In this document: positions 8,737 to 16,396 of the stretch, one piece after another
Position numbering within the stretch: the first letter of the stretch is position 1
Layout of the letters: the number at the start of each line of letters is the position of its first letter
Assembly (NCBI GenBank): GCA_002369515.1
Contig: DFFM01000015.1
Span: 152,604-181,491, forward strand
Length of the DNA: 28,888 bases
DNA from: Prevotella sp. UBA3776
GTDB lineage: Bacteria; Bacteroidota; Bacteroidia; Bacteroidales; Bacteroidaceae
Direction: 5' to 3'
Notes under the pieces: model-generated
Databases searched by the model: none
Told to the model about the DNA's origin: nothing
The model's input: only the letters and a program-made list of their open reading frames with translations
Made by a program: the position numbers and the translations under genes

Positions 8737-11424
8737 CTACAGTTGTATTCTCACTTCTTTTCCCTTGTATTCAATCTCCCGGAACGAGCCGTCGGGCCAT
8801 TCCACTCTGAAGGTGCGCTTTTCCGACATGCTAGGACAGGCTCCTTGTCGCTTCCCAATGGTAAGGGTGCGCCGACGGTCATTCCACGCAAAGGGAATGC
8901 GCACACACTCTCCCTGCTCGTAGCTGCGGCTGGTTCCATCGTCCTCGTAGAGGGTGAAACGGGCGTCTGCACCGGGAAACACGCGCACCACCATCCTGTC
9001 TGCCGATTGTCCCTTCGCCTTTGGGGATTCAGGTTGAGCGTCCTCACTCAACAGAAGCAACGAACCAGCACGGGCAAAAAGCGGAATGCAACGCTCGTCG
9101 GTCAGCGTTTCAACGTATTGTCCTCCGTCATAATGCCGGTTGCCATGACGACAATCATACCACCCGCCCGCATTCTCAGGCAAATAGGTCTTCCAGGTCT
9201 TTACATCGGGTTGGGTGACGGGGCTCACCAGCAGCGACGGGCCAAACATATAGGTGTACTTCTGCCTCAACGCCTCGTTGTCGGCAGCAAAATCGAAGAC
9301 GAGCGGGCGCATCAGCGTACCCCCTTCGAAACTGACGGCAGCAGCCTGGCTGTAGATGTAGGGCAAGAGCCTGTAGCGCTCTTTCAGACAGTCAGCAATG
9401 ACCGACTGGGCTTCAGCTCCATAATTCCACGGCTCGGTGTTGCTCATGTAGCCATGCACCCGCATGAGTGGCAGATAGACACTGGTCTCTATCCATCTCA
9501 ACATACGCTGGATGTAGTCACGGTTGGTGTATTGGTCGGCAGGACGGAAGAAACCTCCTGCATCGTAGGTCCACCACGGGACACCTGCCGCCTGCATGCC
9601 CAAGCCTGCTGTCAGTTGCCGACGGAGGGTTTCCCAGTCGTTGCCAACATCGCCACTCCACAGGGCCGAACCGTAGCGCTGGATGCCAGGAAAGCCGCAG
9701 CGCGTGAGAATCATGGGACGCCGAGCGCCGTCCAAGCCCAGCAGGCCCTCATAGACCGTTTTGTTGACCAACAGCGGATAGACATTGCGCACCCACGCGC
9801 CGTCCCACTGCCCGTTGTTGACCCGTCGGCCCACAAGGTCGTCGTTTTCGGGCTCGGTGGCGTCTTGCCACCAAGCGTCAATGCCCAGCGGAACCAGCCG
9901 CTGGCTGAAGTTTTTCCAATAAGCGGCGGCCGCCGTCGGGCTGAAGAAGTCTATCCAGTCCGTTCCGGGAATGTAGTGGCAGTCACGCTCCATCTGTTGC
10001 CCCACTTGCGAGTGTCTGTCAATCTTCGACCACACGCTCACCATGAGCCTCATGCCCATGCTGTGCAAACTGTCGGTGAGCAAACGCGGATTGGGATAAT
10101 GGTCTTCGTCAAACTGCATGCTGTTCCACCCATGTTTCCCCCAGTATTGCCAGTCCTGCACAAGAACGCTTACGGGCAGCCGCTCGCTCTGGAACCGGTT
10201 GGCGGTTTGGAGTATCTCGTCCTGCGAATGGAACCGCTCCCGGCAATGAATATAGCCCAAAGCCCAGCGGGGCATGAGCGGAGCCTCGCCCGTCAGCCGC
10301 CGATAGGAAGAAACAATCTCGTCGGCTGTTCCCACGAAGACGGTGTAGTCCACGGCATCGGCCACGGGCGAACGGAAGACGGTTTCATCCGTTGTGGGCC
10401 CATAGTACAGCACAGGCTGGTCGCCATCTGCCAATTCGGCACTCAGCCGGTGCTCGCCCCTATCCAGATGGACGATGGTGGAAGCCGTGGGAGGCAGCCA
10501 CACGTTTTGCATGTCGATGACCGTCGTGCCGTCGATGGCAAGATGATGGCGACGGGCCATCTTCTGCCCCACATCGAGCAGCAGCGCATAGTCGCCACTC
10601 TCAGCCACATGCAAGGTGGCGCTGAAAAGGTTGCGCTGGCGCACCTCCTGCCGATCGCCTTCGGTCGATGTGACGTGTACCACCTCGCTGTCACCGTCCT
10701 GCTGTTGTCGGGCCAGCTCCACATGCAGGGGCAGCGGATTGAAATCGGTCAGCCCGTAGTTGTTCCACAGCAGCCCATAGCCTTTGCTGGAGAGCATCAT
10801 GGGAATGGATATTTGCGTGTTCACCTGTGTCAGCCGGCGCGACAGGCCACGCAGGTCGCTGTATCCGTCCTGAAACTGCCCCAATCCGAAAAGGTGCTCG
10901 TCTTGAGGCGACTTTATTGCCAATGTGGCGACGCCGTTTTCCAGTTCGTGGCGTGTGGCGACGAAAACGGTCTCTCCGGCTTTGTTCTTCACACGAACCT
11001 CGCCTCTCTCTTTGTCTATCTCCACGCCGATTTCGTCGGTCTCCACCTCCTCTGCGTCGCGATGCTCATAAAGCCAGTCGGGCAACGCTGGGAGTGTGTT
11101 TGGCGTGTCAGACGATGCGTAGCGTATTCTGACAGCATTGTGGGCTACGGTCCTTACGGTCAGGGTCCCTTCCAAACCGAGGGCCCCCACTAAACCTCCC
11201 CCCGTTGGGGAGGCTTTCTGTGCGCTGGGGCTTCCCCCCACATTAGAGGCTTTCTGTGCGCTGGCCTTCCCCCCAACATTAGAGGCTTTCTGTGCGCTGG
11301 CCTTCCCCCCCAGGGGGGATGAGAGGGGGGCTCCTGTTTTGGGCGATGAGAGGGGGGCTCCACTCAATGAGGAGAAGAGGGGAGCCAAAAGCAACAGGAG
11401 TAATGATAGTTTTTTCTGCATCAT
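8737..11424 (-). CDS. Glycoside hydrolase family 31 with PA14 insert (probable alpha-xylosidase)
   Basis: This is an 895-aa exported protein. A strong signal peptide (1-20) is followed directly by the repeat-derived segment at residues 22-88. Then come the GH31 N-terminal beta-sandwich, interrupted by a PA14-like module (about 263-345), a TIM barrel (about 385-720) and C-terminal beta-domains. The nucleophile is D521 in WWQDATEPE and the acid/base is D592 in WSGDVGND. GH31 enzymes with a PA14 module in this position include the xyloglucan alpha-xylosidases CjXyl31A and BoGH31A, so alpha-xylosidase is likely. Alpha-glucosidase is possible. Its ATG overlaps the stop of the preceding GH31 gene as ATGA (11421-11424), indicating translational coupling. 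A second ATG follows at once (MMQKK). Confidence 0.9.
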   Translation of the reverse strand: MMQKKLSLLLLLLAPLFSSLSGAPLSSPKTGAPLSSPLGGKASAQKASNVGGKASAQKASNVGGSPSAQKASPTGGGLVGALGLEGTLTVRTVAHNAVRIRYASSDTPNTLPALPDWLYEHRDAEEVETDEIGVEIDKERGEVRVKNKAGETVFVATRHELENGVATLAIKSPQDEHLFGLGQFQDGYSDLRGLSRRLTQVNTQISIPMMLSSKGYGLLWNNYGLTDFNPLPLHVELARQQQDGDSEVVHVTSTEGDRQEVRQRNLFSATLHVAESGDYALLLDVGQKMARRHHLAIDGTTVIDMQNVWLPPTASTIVHLDRGEHRLSAELADGDQPVLYYGPTTDETVFRSPVADAVDYTVFVGTADEIVSSYRRLTGEAPLMPRWALGYIHCRERFHSQDEILQTANRFQSERLPVSVLVQDWQYWGKHGWNSMQFDEDHYPNPRLLTDSLHSMGMRLMVSVWSKIDRHSQVGQQMERDCHYIPGTDWIDFFSPTAAAAYWKNFSQRLVPLGIDAWWQDATEPENDDLVGRRVNNGQWDGAWVRNVYPLLVNKTVYEGLLGLDGARRPMILTRCGFPGIQRYGSALWSGDVGNDWETLRRQLTAGLGMQAAGVPWWTYDAGGFFRPADQYTNRDYIQRMLRWIETSVYLPLMRVHGYMSNTEPWNYGAEAQSVIADCLKERYRLLPYIYSQAAAVSFEGGTLMRPLVFDFAADNEALRQKYTYMFGPSLLVSPVTQPDVKTWKTYLPENAGGWYDCRHGNRHYDGGQYVETLTDERCIPLFARAGSLLLLSEDAQPESPKAKGQSADRMVVRVFPGADARFTLYEDDGTSRSYEQGECVRIPFAWNDRRRTLTIGKRQGACPSMSEKRTFRVEWPDGSFREIEYKGKEVRIQL
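11161..11361 (-). repeat. In-frame GC-rich element, internally tandem, after the GH31 signal peptide
   Basis: Residues 22-88 consist of two GAPLSSP units, then three SAQKAS units with the 36-nt period carried by aggctttctgtgcgctgg (plus-strand copies at 11211-11228, 11247-11264 and 11283-11300), then GGGLVGALGLEGTL. The same 18-mer appears in the neighbouring GH97 gene. All copies are read in the same phase. Confidence 0.85.
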
Positions 11425-13850
11425 AGTTGAATGTCTTTTTGTTGTCCGTCATAATCGATGGTACGACTCTGACCGTCGGGCAACACCACGTTGAAGGTGT
11501 ATTGTTTTATCATTCCGGGGTAACTGCCTTGGCGTGTTCCGATTGTCAGTGTTTGTGTGCCGTCGTTCCAACGCATGGTTATTTGTGAGTATTGTCCACG
11601 TTCGTAGTTGTAGTTGTCGCCCTCGTCTTCGTACAGAGTGAAGGTTCCGTCGGCACCGGGATAGACGCGCAGCTCCAGACGGCTCCAGTCCTGCTGTCCT
11701 ACGTACTGCATCTCGGGAGCCAGCGGAATGATGCTGCCTGCGCGCACAAACATCGGCACACGGTCGAGAGAGGTCTGAACAGATATGCTCTGCCCGCCAC
11801 GGTAGCTCTGTCCGCTCCAGAAATCATACCAGAGTGTACCCTTGGGAAGGTATTTGGTTGCTGTGCGGAGGGCTGCCCAATCAACGGCGCCTTCTGCATC
11901 AGTGCCGCCAGAGGCCGTGGGGGTCTTCACGTCCCATCCCGTCATGGCGTCTTCCTTGACGATGGCCTCTTTTGTGTATTGTGCCTCGAGAACGGGGGCC
12001 GCCAAGATGCTGCGCCCGAACATAAACTCGTCGGCCATTTCGTGGACGCGCTTGTCGGCTGCAAAGTCGCTGAACAGCGGACGCAGATAGCTCTCGTCGG
12101 CACTGGTCACCTGCCAGGCTGTGCTGTAGAGATAGGGTATCAACCGATAGCGCAGACGGATGGTACGCTCGATGGCGTCATAAACGGGTTCTCCATTCTT
12201 CCCGAACTGCCATATTTCGCGCGGAGCATCGGCTCCATGGCTGCGGAATACCGGACAGAACAGTCCATACTGCATCCAGCGCACATAAAGCTCCTGAAAC
12301 TGCGGATTTCTGGGAGCCGACCCAGGGCCTTGCGTGTTGTACGCCCCGCAGAAGAAACCGCCGATGTCGGTGTTGAAGTTGGGATTTCCCGTCAGCGAGA
12401 AACTCAGTCCTGCAGGCACTTGCTTGCGCAGCATGTCCCACGACGAGGCCACGTCGCCACTCCACATGTTCGACCCGTAGTGCTGCTGTCCGGCAAAGGC
12501 CGAGCGCGTCATGATGAACACGCGCTTCGCGGGCTTCGGGTTCTGCGCCCTGGCCGCCGAGTCTTGTGCCGCCCGCTGGCTTTCGTACACTCCGCGCACC
12601 GTCTCCAAGGGGAAGGCGTTGCGCAATGACCGCCATGTGCCGTCGCCGTTGCCTGCCTTGTGGTCGTAGTTGGCCGGTTGCGGGTCGAAGAAGTCAGGGT
12701 CGGTAGAGTCCATCCACCACGCGTCGATGTCGTAGTCGAAAAGGGTCTTGAGATTCCGCCAATAGATGCTGCGCCCTTCGGGGCTGAAAGCGTCATAGAC
12801 ACGCACCCCCGAGGGGTAGTCCAGCCGTGGCGGCCAGGTGGTCAGTCCGCTCTGCGGCCACGTCTCGAAGTCGAACAGCAGATTCTTCTCGGCCAACTGC
12901 CGGTAGGCTTTGGTCATGGGGCCGAAACTCGCCCAGATGGAAATCATCAGGTGGGCGTTTTGCTGATGGACTTTTTCCACCATCTGCCGGCCGTCGGCAA
13001 AGTCTTCGGCCAGAAAGTCCATGGCATTCCACAGATAGTTGTTGCCCCAGTATTGCCAATCCTGGATGATGCCGTCCAGCGGCACTTGCAACTGGCGGTA
13101 GCGGTCAACCACACCGAGCAGCTCTCCACTGCTCTTATAGCGCTCCTTCGATTGCCAGTAGCCGTAAGTCCACAGCGGGAACATGGGCACGTCGCCCGAC
13201 AAATGGCGCATCTGGGCTATCACACCGTCGGCGGAGCCTCCGTACATGAAGTAGTAGTCTATGCGCCGACCCACCTCCGAGGCAAACGACATGCCCTGCC
13301 GGGGGTCGTCGTCGAACTGCGTGGGCGAATAGTTGTCCCAAAACAGCCCCCAACCCTTGATGCTCTGCAACACATTCTGAAAGTCCTCCAAATTGGACTG
13401 CTCCATCCTCACATGGGTGTTGCGGCGGTTCATCTTTCCGTTTTGCAGGGTGCCCAAACCGTAGATGGTCTCGTCCTTGTCGAGCACAAAACGCTGGGTC
13501 ACCACATACTTGCCGGCATCGGCTCCGTCGGTGCGCTGTTCAAAACTGTGCGATTTCTCGCGCAGCAGCACTTTTCCCTTGGATGTGAGAAACGTCAGGC
13601 ATCCGGTCTTGTCGTCCAACCTTACCGTCAGTTCGCCGCTTGACCACGACGAGCCTTTCCGCGTCAGACTGACCTGCTCGGGCTTGGCTGTCACCACGCG
13701 CGAAGCAACGTCAGCCATGGTTTGGGAATCGGGAGTCTTCACCACATGCACAATGCTGGGAGTGAAGAACTCTATTTCCACTTTGTCTTTGGCCAGCATG
13801 CTCGTCGCCAGGGCCAACATCAATACAGAAAGTCCAAATTTGTTTTTCAT
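11421..13850 (-). CDS. Glycoside hydrolase family 31 (alpha-xylosidase or alpha-glucosidase)
   Basis: This is an 809-aa protein counted from the ATG at 13850. The frame is open upstream to 13934, but I chose 13850 because it begins a clean signal peptide (MKNKFGLSVLMLALATSMLA) and lies just below a good -7 box at 13888-13895. The N-terminal beta-sandwich is about 22-220, the TIM barrel about 225-620, and the C-terminal beta-domains follow. The nucleophile is D381 in WWMDSTDPDF and the acid/base D466 in WSGDVASS. It lacks the PA14 insert of the next gene, and D384-P-D replaces the common acidic/Glu-Pro pattern after the nucleophile, so the two GH31s probably differ in specificity. It is free of the in-frame GC-rich element, unlike most neighbours. 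It is translationally coupled to the downstream GH31. Confidence 0.9.
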   Translation of the reverse strand: MKNKFGLSVLMLALATSMLAKDKVEIEFFTPSIVHVVKTPDSQTMADVASRVVTAKPEQVSLTRKGSSWSSGELTVRLDDKTGCLTFLTSKGKVLLREKSHSFEQRTDGADAGKYVVTQRFVLDKDETIYGLGTLQNGKMNRRNTHVRMEQSNLEDFQNVLQSIKGWGLFWDNYSPTQFDDDPRQGMSFASEVGRRIDYYFMYGGSADGVIAQMRHLSGDVPMFPLWTYGYWQSKERYKSSGELLGVVDRYRQLQVPLDGIIQDWQYWGNNYLWNAMDFLAEDFADGRQMVEKVHQQNAHLMISIWASFGPMTKAYRQLAEKNLLFDFETWPQSGLTTWPPRLDYPSGVRVYDAFSPEGRSIYWRNLKTLFDYDIDAWWMDSTDPDFFDPQPANYDHKAGNGDGTWRSLRNAFPLETVRGVYESQRAAQDSAARAQNPKPAKRVFIMTRSAFAGQQHYGSNMWSGDVASSWDMLRKQVPAGLSFSLTGNPNFNTDIGGFFCGAYNTQGPGSAPRNPQFQELYVRWMQYGLFCPVFRSHGADAPREIWQFGKNGEPVYDAIERTIRLRYRLIPYLYSTAWQVTSADESYLRPLFSDFAADKRVHEMADEFMFGRSILAAPVLEAQYTKEAIVKEDAMTGWDVKTPTASGGTDAEGAVDWAALRTATKYLPKGTLWYDFWSGQSYRGGQSISVQTSLDRVPMFVRAGSIIPLAPEMQYVGQQDWSRLELRVYPGADGTFTLYEDEGDNYNYERGQYSQITMRWNDGTQTLTIGTRQGSYPGMIKQYTFNVVLPDGQSRTIDYDGQQKDIQL

Positions 13851-13887
13851 GTCTTTTGGGGGGTGTTGAGTGAAAAGGTATCGCATG

Positions 13888-13895
13888 CAAAGATA
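13888..13895 (-). promoter_or_regulatory. -7 box upstream of the GH31-GH31-GH95-GH43/CE15 genes
   Basis: On the minus strand this reads TATCTTTG, a full TAnnTTTG match, about 37 nt ahead of the ATG at 13850. No clear TTTG is found at the expected -33 distance. The same 8-mer occurs ahead of the 1640-aa gene at 27448. Confidence 0.55.
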
Positions 13896-13968
13896 TAGCT
13901 TTTTTTTGAAAACCATGTTTTTTTGGCCTCTCACTACATAACTTTTTTTATTGTTTTAAATTAATGAT

Positions 13969-14067
13969 GTTCAAATGGAGATAGCTAAATACTATGTTCA
14001 AATGGAGATAGTTTAATACTATGTTCAAATGGAGATAGTTTAATACTATGTTCAAATGGAGATAGTT
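13969..14067. repeat. 27-bp minisatellite, about 3.7 copies
   Basis: Units begin GTTCAAATGGAGATAG at 13969, 13996, 14023 and 14050, and the last is truncated at 14067 where the 45-bp inverted repeat starts. Copies two and three are identical, and copy one differs at a few bases. The array is upstream of the promoter at 13888. The A+T-rich bases 13935-13968 beside it hold nothing recognisable. Confidence 0.95.
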
Positions 14068-14221
14068 ACAGACCCCACCCCCATCCCCTCCCCTTGAGGG
14101 GCGGGGAGACCTCGCAGAGTCTTCATCTCACCAATGCCCTGTGTGGAGTCTGCTCTCACCTTTGCCCTGTGCGGAATCTCCCCGCCCCTCAAGGGGAGGG
14201 GATGGGGGTGGGGTCTGTAAC
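14065..14221. repeat. 45-bp perfect inverted repeat with G-quadruplex motif
   Basis: Positions 14065-14109 and 14177-14221 are perfect reverse complements, 45 bp each, with a 67-nt spacer that carries a short direct repeat (TGCCCTGTG). Each arm has the run GGGG-A-GGGG-AT-GGGGG-T-GGGG (plus strand at 14193-14213), a canonical G4 motif. It lies between the GH97 stop (14250) and the GH31 promoter, so it could end or insulate transcription. Related arms occur at 19366-19443 and 19526-19567. Confidence 0.95.
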
Positions 14222-14249
14222 TTGTCATACCATGTTGATTTAAAAGAAC

Positions 14250-16289
14250 TCACTTTCCGGCTCCACGCAAAACCCACACGAATCCTCCGCGCGGTTCGCA
14301 GCTGACGGGGCTGGCGTTCTCCACTGACCACCGACCGTCTTTGTCGGCAAAAAGCAGAGTCCCCTCCAAATCTCCCTCCGTAGAAGAAGCCCCCACCAAG
14401 TCTCCTCCCGATGGGGAGGCTTTCTGTGCGCTGGCCTTCCCCCCCAGGGGGGATGAGAGGGGGGCTCCCCCCTTTAGCCTGGACAAGAGAGGGGGCAATG
14501 CGAGCACTTCGTCGGTGCCGTTGATGCCAGCCACATACCATGTGTCTCCCTTGCGCCGCGCAATGACCACATATTTTCCGGGGTAGCCAGCGAGCAGACG
14601 CGTGTCGTCCCACGAAGCAGGCAACGAGGAGAGAAACTCCTGCACCGCCGTCGGCTGGGCATAGTAGCTCTCGGGACGGTCGGCCAAATGCTGCAATCCA
14701 CTCTCGAAGAGCACCGTAAGCGCCAGTTCGTGGGCCAAAGTGGTGATGTGGGGGTGCTGCGAGTCGCTGAAGGCGCAGGGGGTGTAGTCCATAGGCCCCA
14801 CCACGTTGCGGGTGAAAGGCAATGTTGCATTATGTGCAGCGGCCCGCTGCGTGAACGTGGGCACATTGTTATACCATTCGGCGCCATACACTCCCTCTGT
14901 GCTCAACAGGTGGGGCCATGTTCGCTGCCATCCGCGCGGAATGGTGGCCCCATGGAAATTGACCAGCAGATGGTGGCGGGCGGCACACTCCAACAGGTCG
15001 AGACAATAGTCCATGTTCATTTGCGAGTCGCCGGAGAAAAAGTCTATCTTCACACCGGCAACCCCCAATCGTTCGCACCAGGCAAACTCGCGCTCGCGGT
15101 CTTCGGCTTTGTTGAGCCGGTATTTGGGTGTGGGGGCGCCATCGACCCATCCCACCGACGAGTTGTACCATATCATGGGTTTCACACCCCGCTCACGGGC
15201 GTAGGCAATGGCTTCCTCTATGGTGTGCCCATCCTTCATCTGGTCCCACTCGGCGTCAATCAGCACGTAAGGCAACTTCAAGCGTTCGGCCATATCCACA
15301 TACCGCCGGATGATGTCGATGTCGTTGGAGCCGTGGTTGTTGGCCCAGTAGATCCACGACACCACGCCCGGCTCTATCCAGCTGGTGTCCGCCAGCCGGC
15401 AAGGCTCGGCCACGTCGGTGACAAGCGTCGATTCGACCACCGTGGCCAGCGTCCCCACAATGTGTACTCGCCAAGGGGTGTGCCACTGGCCATTGAGCGC
15501 TACATCATTCTGGTCGGGCACCACGCGAAACAACTCCAAGGCCTCGTCGTTATAGAGACAGGCCGCACTCTGCCGCCGCTCGATGTTGGACTCCGTGATG
15601 AGAACAAACAAACTGTCGGCAGCCTCTACGAGTGCAGGGTAGCCCCATCGGCAGTTGTAGCCATCGGCCGAAACCGACAGCGCGCTGTACGAAGGAACGG
15701 GCTTCACCTTGGCCGTACTGTCCTGCGGGAAGAACCCTTCGTAAGAGTCGGTCCACTGCTGCATCCATCGGCGTGTGCCTTCGGCAATGCGATAGGTGGT
15801 CAACTCGCGAGGGGGCCGCACATTCTCCAAGTCCGACAGCTCGTAGCGAAAAGCCAGTCCGTCGTGGTAGAGCCGCACCACCATCCGCACCTGCTCGCTG
15901 AGCGGCACCACATATTCGTTGGCTTCGTTCACACAGTGCCGCCGCTTACCCGACAGCATCGTGTAGTCGGAAAGAAGCAAGGTTCCCGCCGTAGGGGAGG
16001 CTTTCTGTGCGCCGGCCTTCCCCCCCAGGGGGGATGAGAGGGGGGCTCCCTTCTGCGGGGATGAGAGGGGGGCTCCCTTCTGCGAGGATGAGAGGGGGAT
16101 TTCCATCCCCACTTTCGGTATTTGGAGCACTTGCTGTTGGTCATAGTACAGCGTCAACCCTTCACCTTCGGTACGGAGTGTCAACCGTCCGTCAGGCGAG
16201 CTCATGGGCTGTGCCCCGCATGTGGAGGCCACCGCAAACAAGGACACCAAAGAATGAAGGACGAAAAATGAAGAATGAAGTTTTTTCAA
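14250..16289 (-). CDS. Glycoside hydrolase family 97, retaining (alpha-galactosidase type), copy 1
   Basis: This is a 679-aa exported protein with a signal peptide (1-26) whose codons come from a simple TTCATTCTTCATTTTTC-like repeat. The GH97 N-terminal beta-sandwich (about 27-290), a (beta/alpha)8 barrel (about 300-590) and a C-terminal beta-domain are present. D416 in VKIDFF is at the position of the retaining nucleophile D415 of BtGH97b, and E471 (GAEWY) is 55 residues later, like E470. The inverting SusB branch lacks that Asp, so alpha-galactosidase-type retention is favoured. Two in-frame repeat insertions interrupt it (residues about 64-103 and 605-644), both outside the barrel. It lies third in the unit, after GH97 copy 2 and the duplicated GH43. 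Confidence 0.9.
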   Translation of the reverse strand: MKKLHSSFFVLHSLVSLFAVASTCGAQPMSSPDGRLTLRTEGEGLTLYYDQQQVLQIPKVGMEIPLSSSQKGAPLSSPQKGAPLSSPLGGKAGAQKASPTAGTLLLSDYTMLSGKRRHCVNEANEYVVPLSEQVRMVVRLYHDGLAFRYELSDLENVRPPRELTTYRIAEGTRRWMQQWTDSYEGFFPQDSTAKVKPVPSYSALSVSADGYNCRWGYPALVEAADSLFVLITESNIERRQSAACLYNDEALELFRVVPDQNDVALNGQWHTPWRVHIVGTLATVVESTLVTDVAEPCRLADTSWIEPGVVSWIYWANNHGSNDIDIIRRYVDMAERLKLPYVLIDAEWDQMKDGHTIEEAIAYARERGVKPMIWYNSSVGWVDGAPTPKYRLNKAEDREREFAWCERLGVAGVKIDFFSGDSQMNMDYCLDLLECAARHHLLVNFHGATIPRGWQRTWPHLLSTEGVYGAEWYNNVPTFTQRAAAHNATLPFTRNVVGPMDYTPCAFSDSQHPHITTLAHELALTVLFESGLQHLADRPESYYAQPTAVQEFLSSLPASWDDTRLLAGYPGKYVVIARRKGDTWYVAGINGTDEVLALPPLLSRLKGGAPLSSPLGGKASAQKASPSGGDLVGASSTEGDLEGTLLFADKDGRWSVENASPVSCEPRGGFVWVLRGAGK
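14355..14477 (-). repeat. In-frame GC-rich element in the GH97 C-terminal domain
   Basis: Residues about 605-644 carry GGAPLSSPLGGKASAQKAS followed by GGDLVGASS...DLEGTL. This matches the order seen after the signal peptide of the PA14-GH31 (…GGGLVGAL…LEGTL). The shared 18-mer aggctttctgtgcgctgg is at 14417-14434. The other GH97 protein has no such segment here. Confidence 0.9.
15981..16100 (-). repeat. In-frame GC-rich element in the GH97 N-terminal domain
   Basis: Residues about 64-103 carry three related units (IPLSSSQK, GAPLSSPQK, GAPLSSPLGGKAGAQKAS). The plus-strand motif aggctttctgtgcgccgg is at 15998-16015, one base different from the other copies. The unit GATGAGAGGGGG is repeated three times, so the element has begun to expand internally. 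The GH97 copy 2 sequence lacks it. Confidence 0.9.
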
Positions 16290-16313
16290 AATGCAAACCT
16301 TAAACTATAATCT

Positions 16314-16390
16314 GTAAACTGTAAACCGTAAACTGTAAACTGTAAACTGTAAACCGTAAACCGTAAACTGTAAACCGTAAACTGTAAACT
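16314..16390. repeat. Heptamer array GTAAACY x11
   Basis: Eleven contiguous GTAAAC(C/T) heptamers fill the spacer between the duplicated GH43 stop (16397) and the GH97 start (16289). It has the reverse orientation of the array at 19211-19345, so the two enclose the GH43 gene as inverted arrays. Confidence 0.95.
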
Positions 16391-16396
16391 ATACTA

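Noticed and set aside
9003..9045. Possible further copy of the in-frame element in the PA14-GH31 C-terminus (QPESPKAKGQSAD)
   Set aside because: Similarity is limited to CCCC/GCGAAGGG, and the other GH31 has a loop of similar length, so an insertion is not shown.
8743..11193. 816-aa plus-strand frame (and similar ones at 6975-8429, 14688-16037, 16463-18490 and 19409-21604)
   Set aside because: Each is the exact antisense of a well-supported hydrolase and has His/Val/Gln-rich shadow composition.
13851..13934. Upstream start extending the second GH31 by 28 residues
   Set aside because: It would place the -7 box at 13888 inside the gene and put a non-signal stretch before a clean signal peptide.
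13969..14067. CRISPR-like array
   Set aside because: Units are contiguous 27-bp repeats without distinct spacers, and no cas gene is present. The same holds for the hairpin array at 21683-21802.
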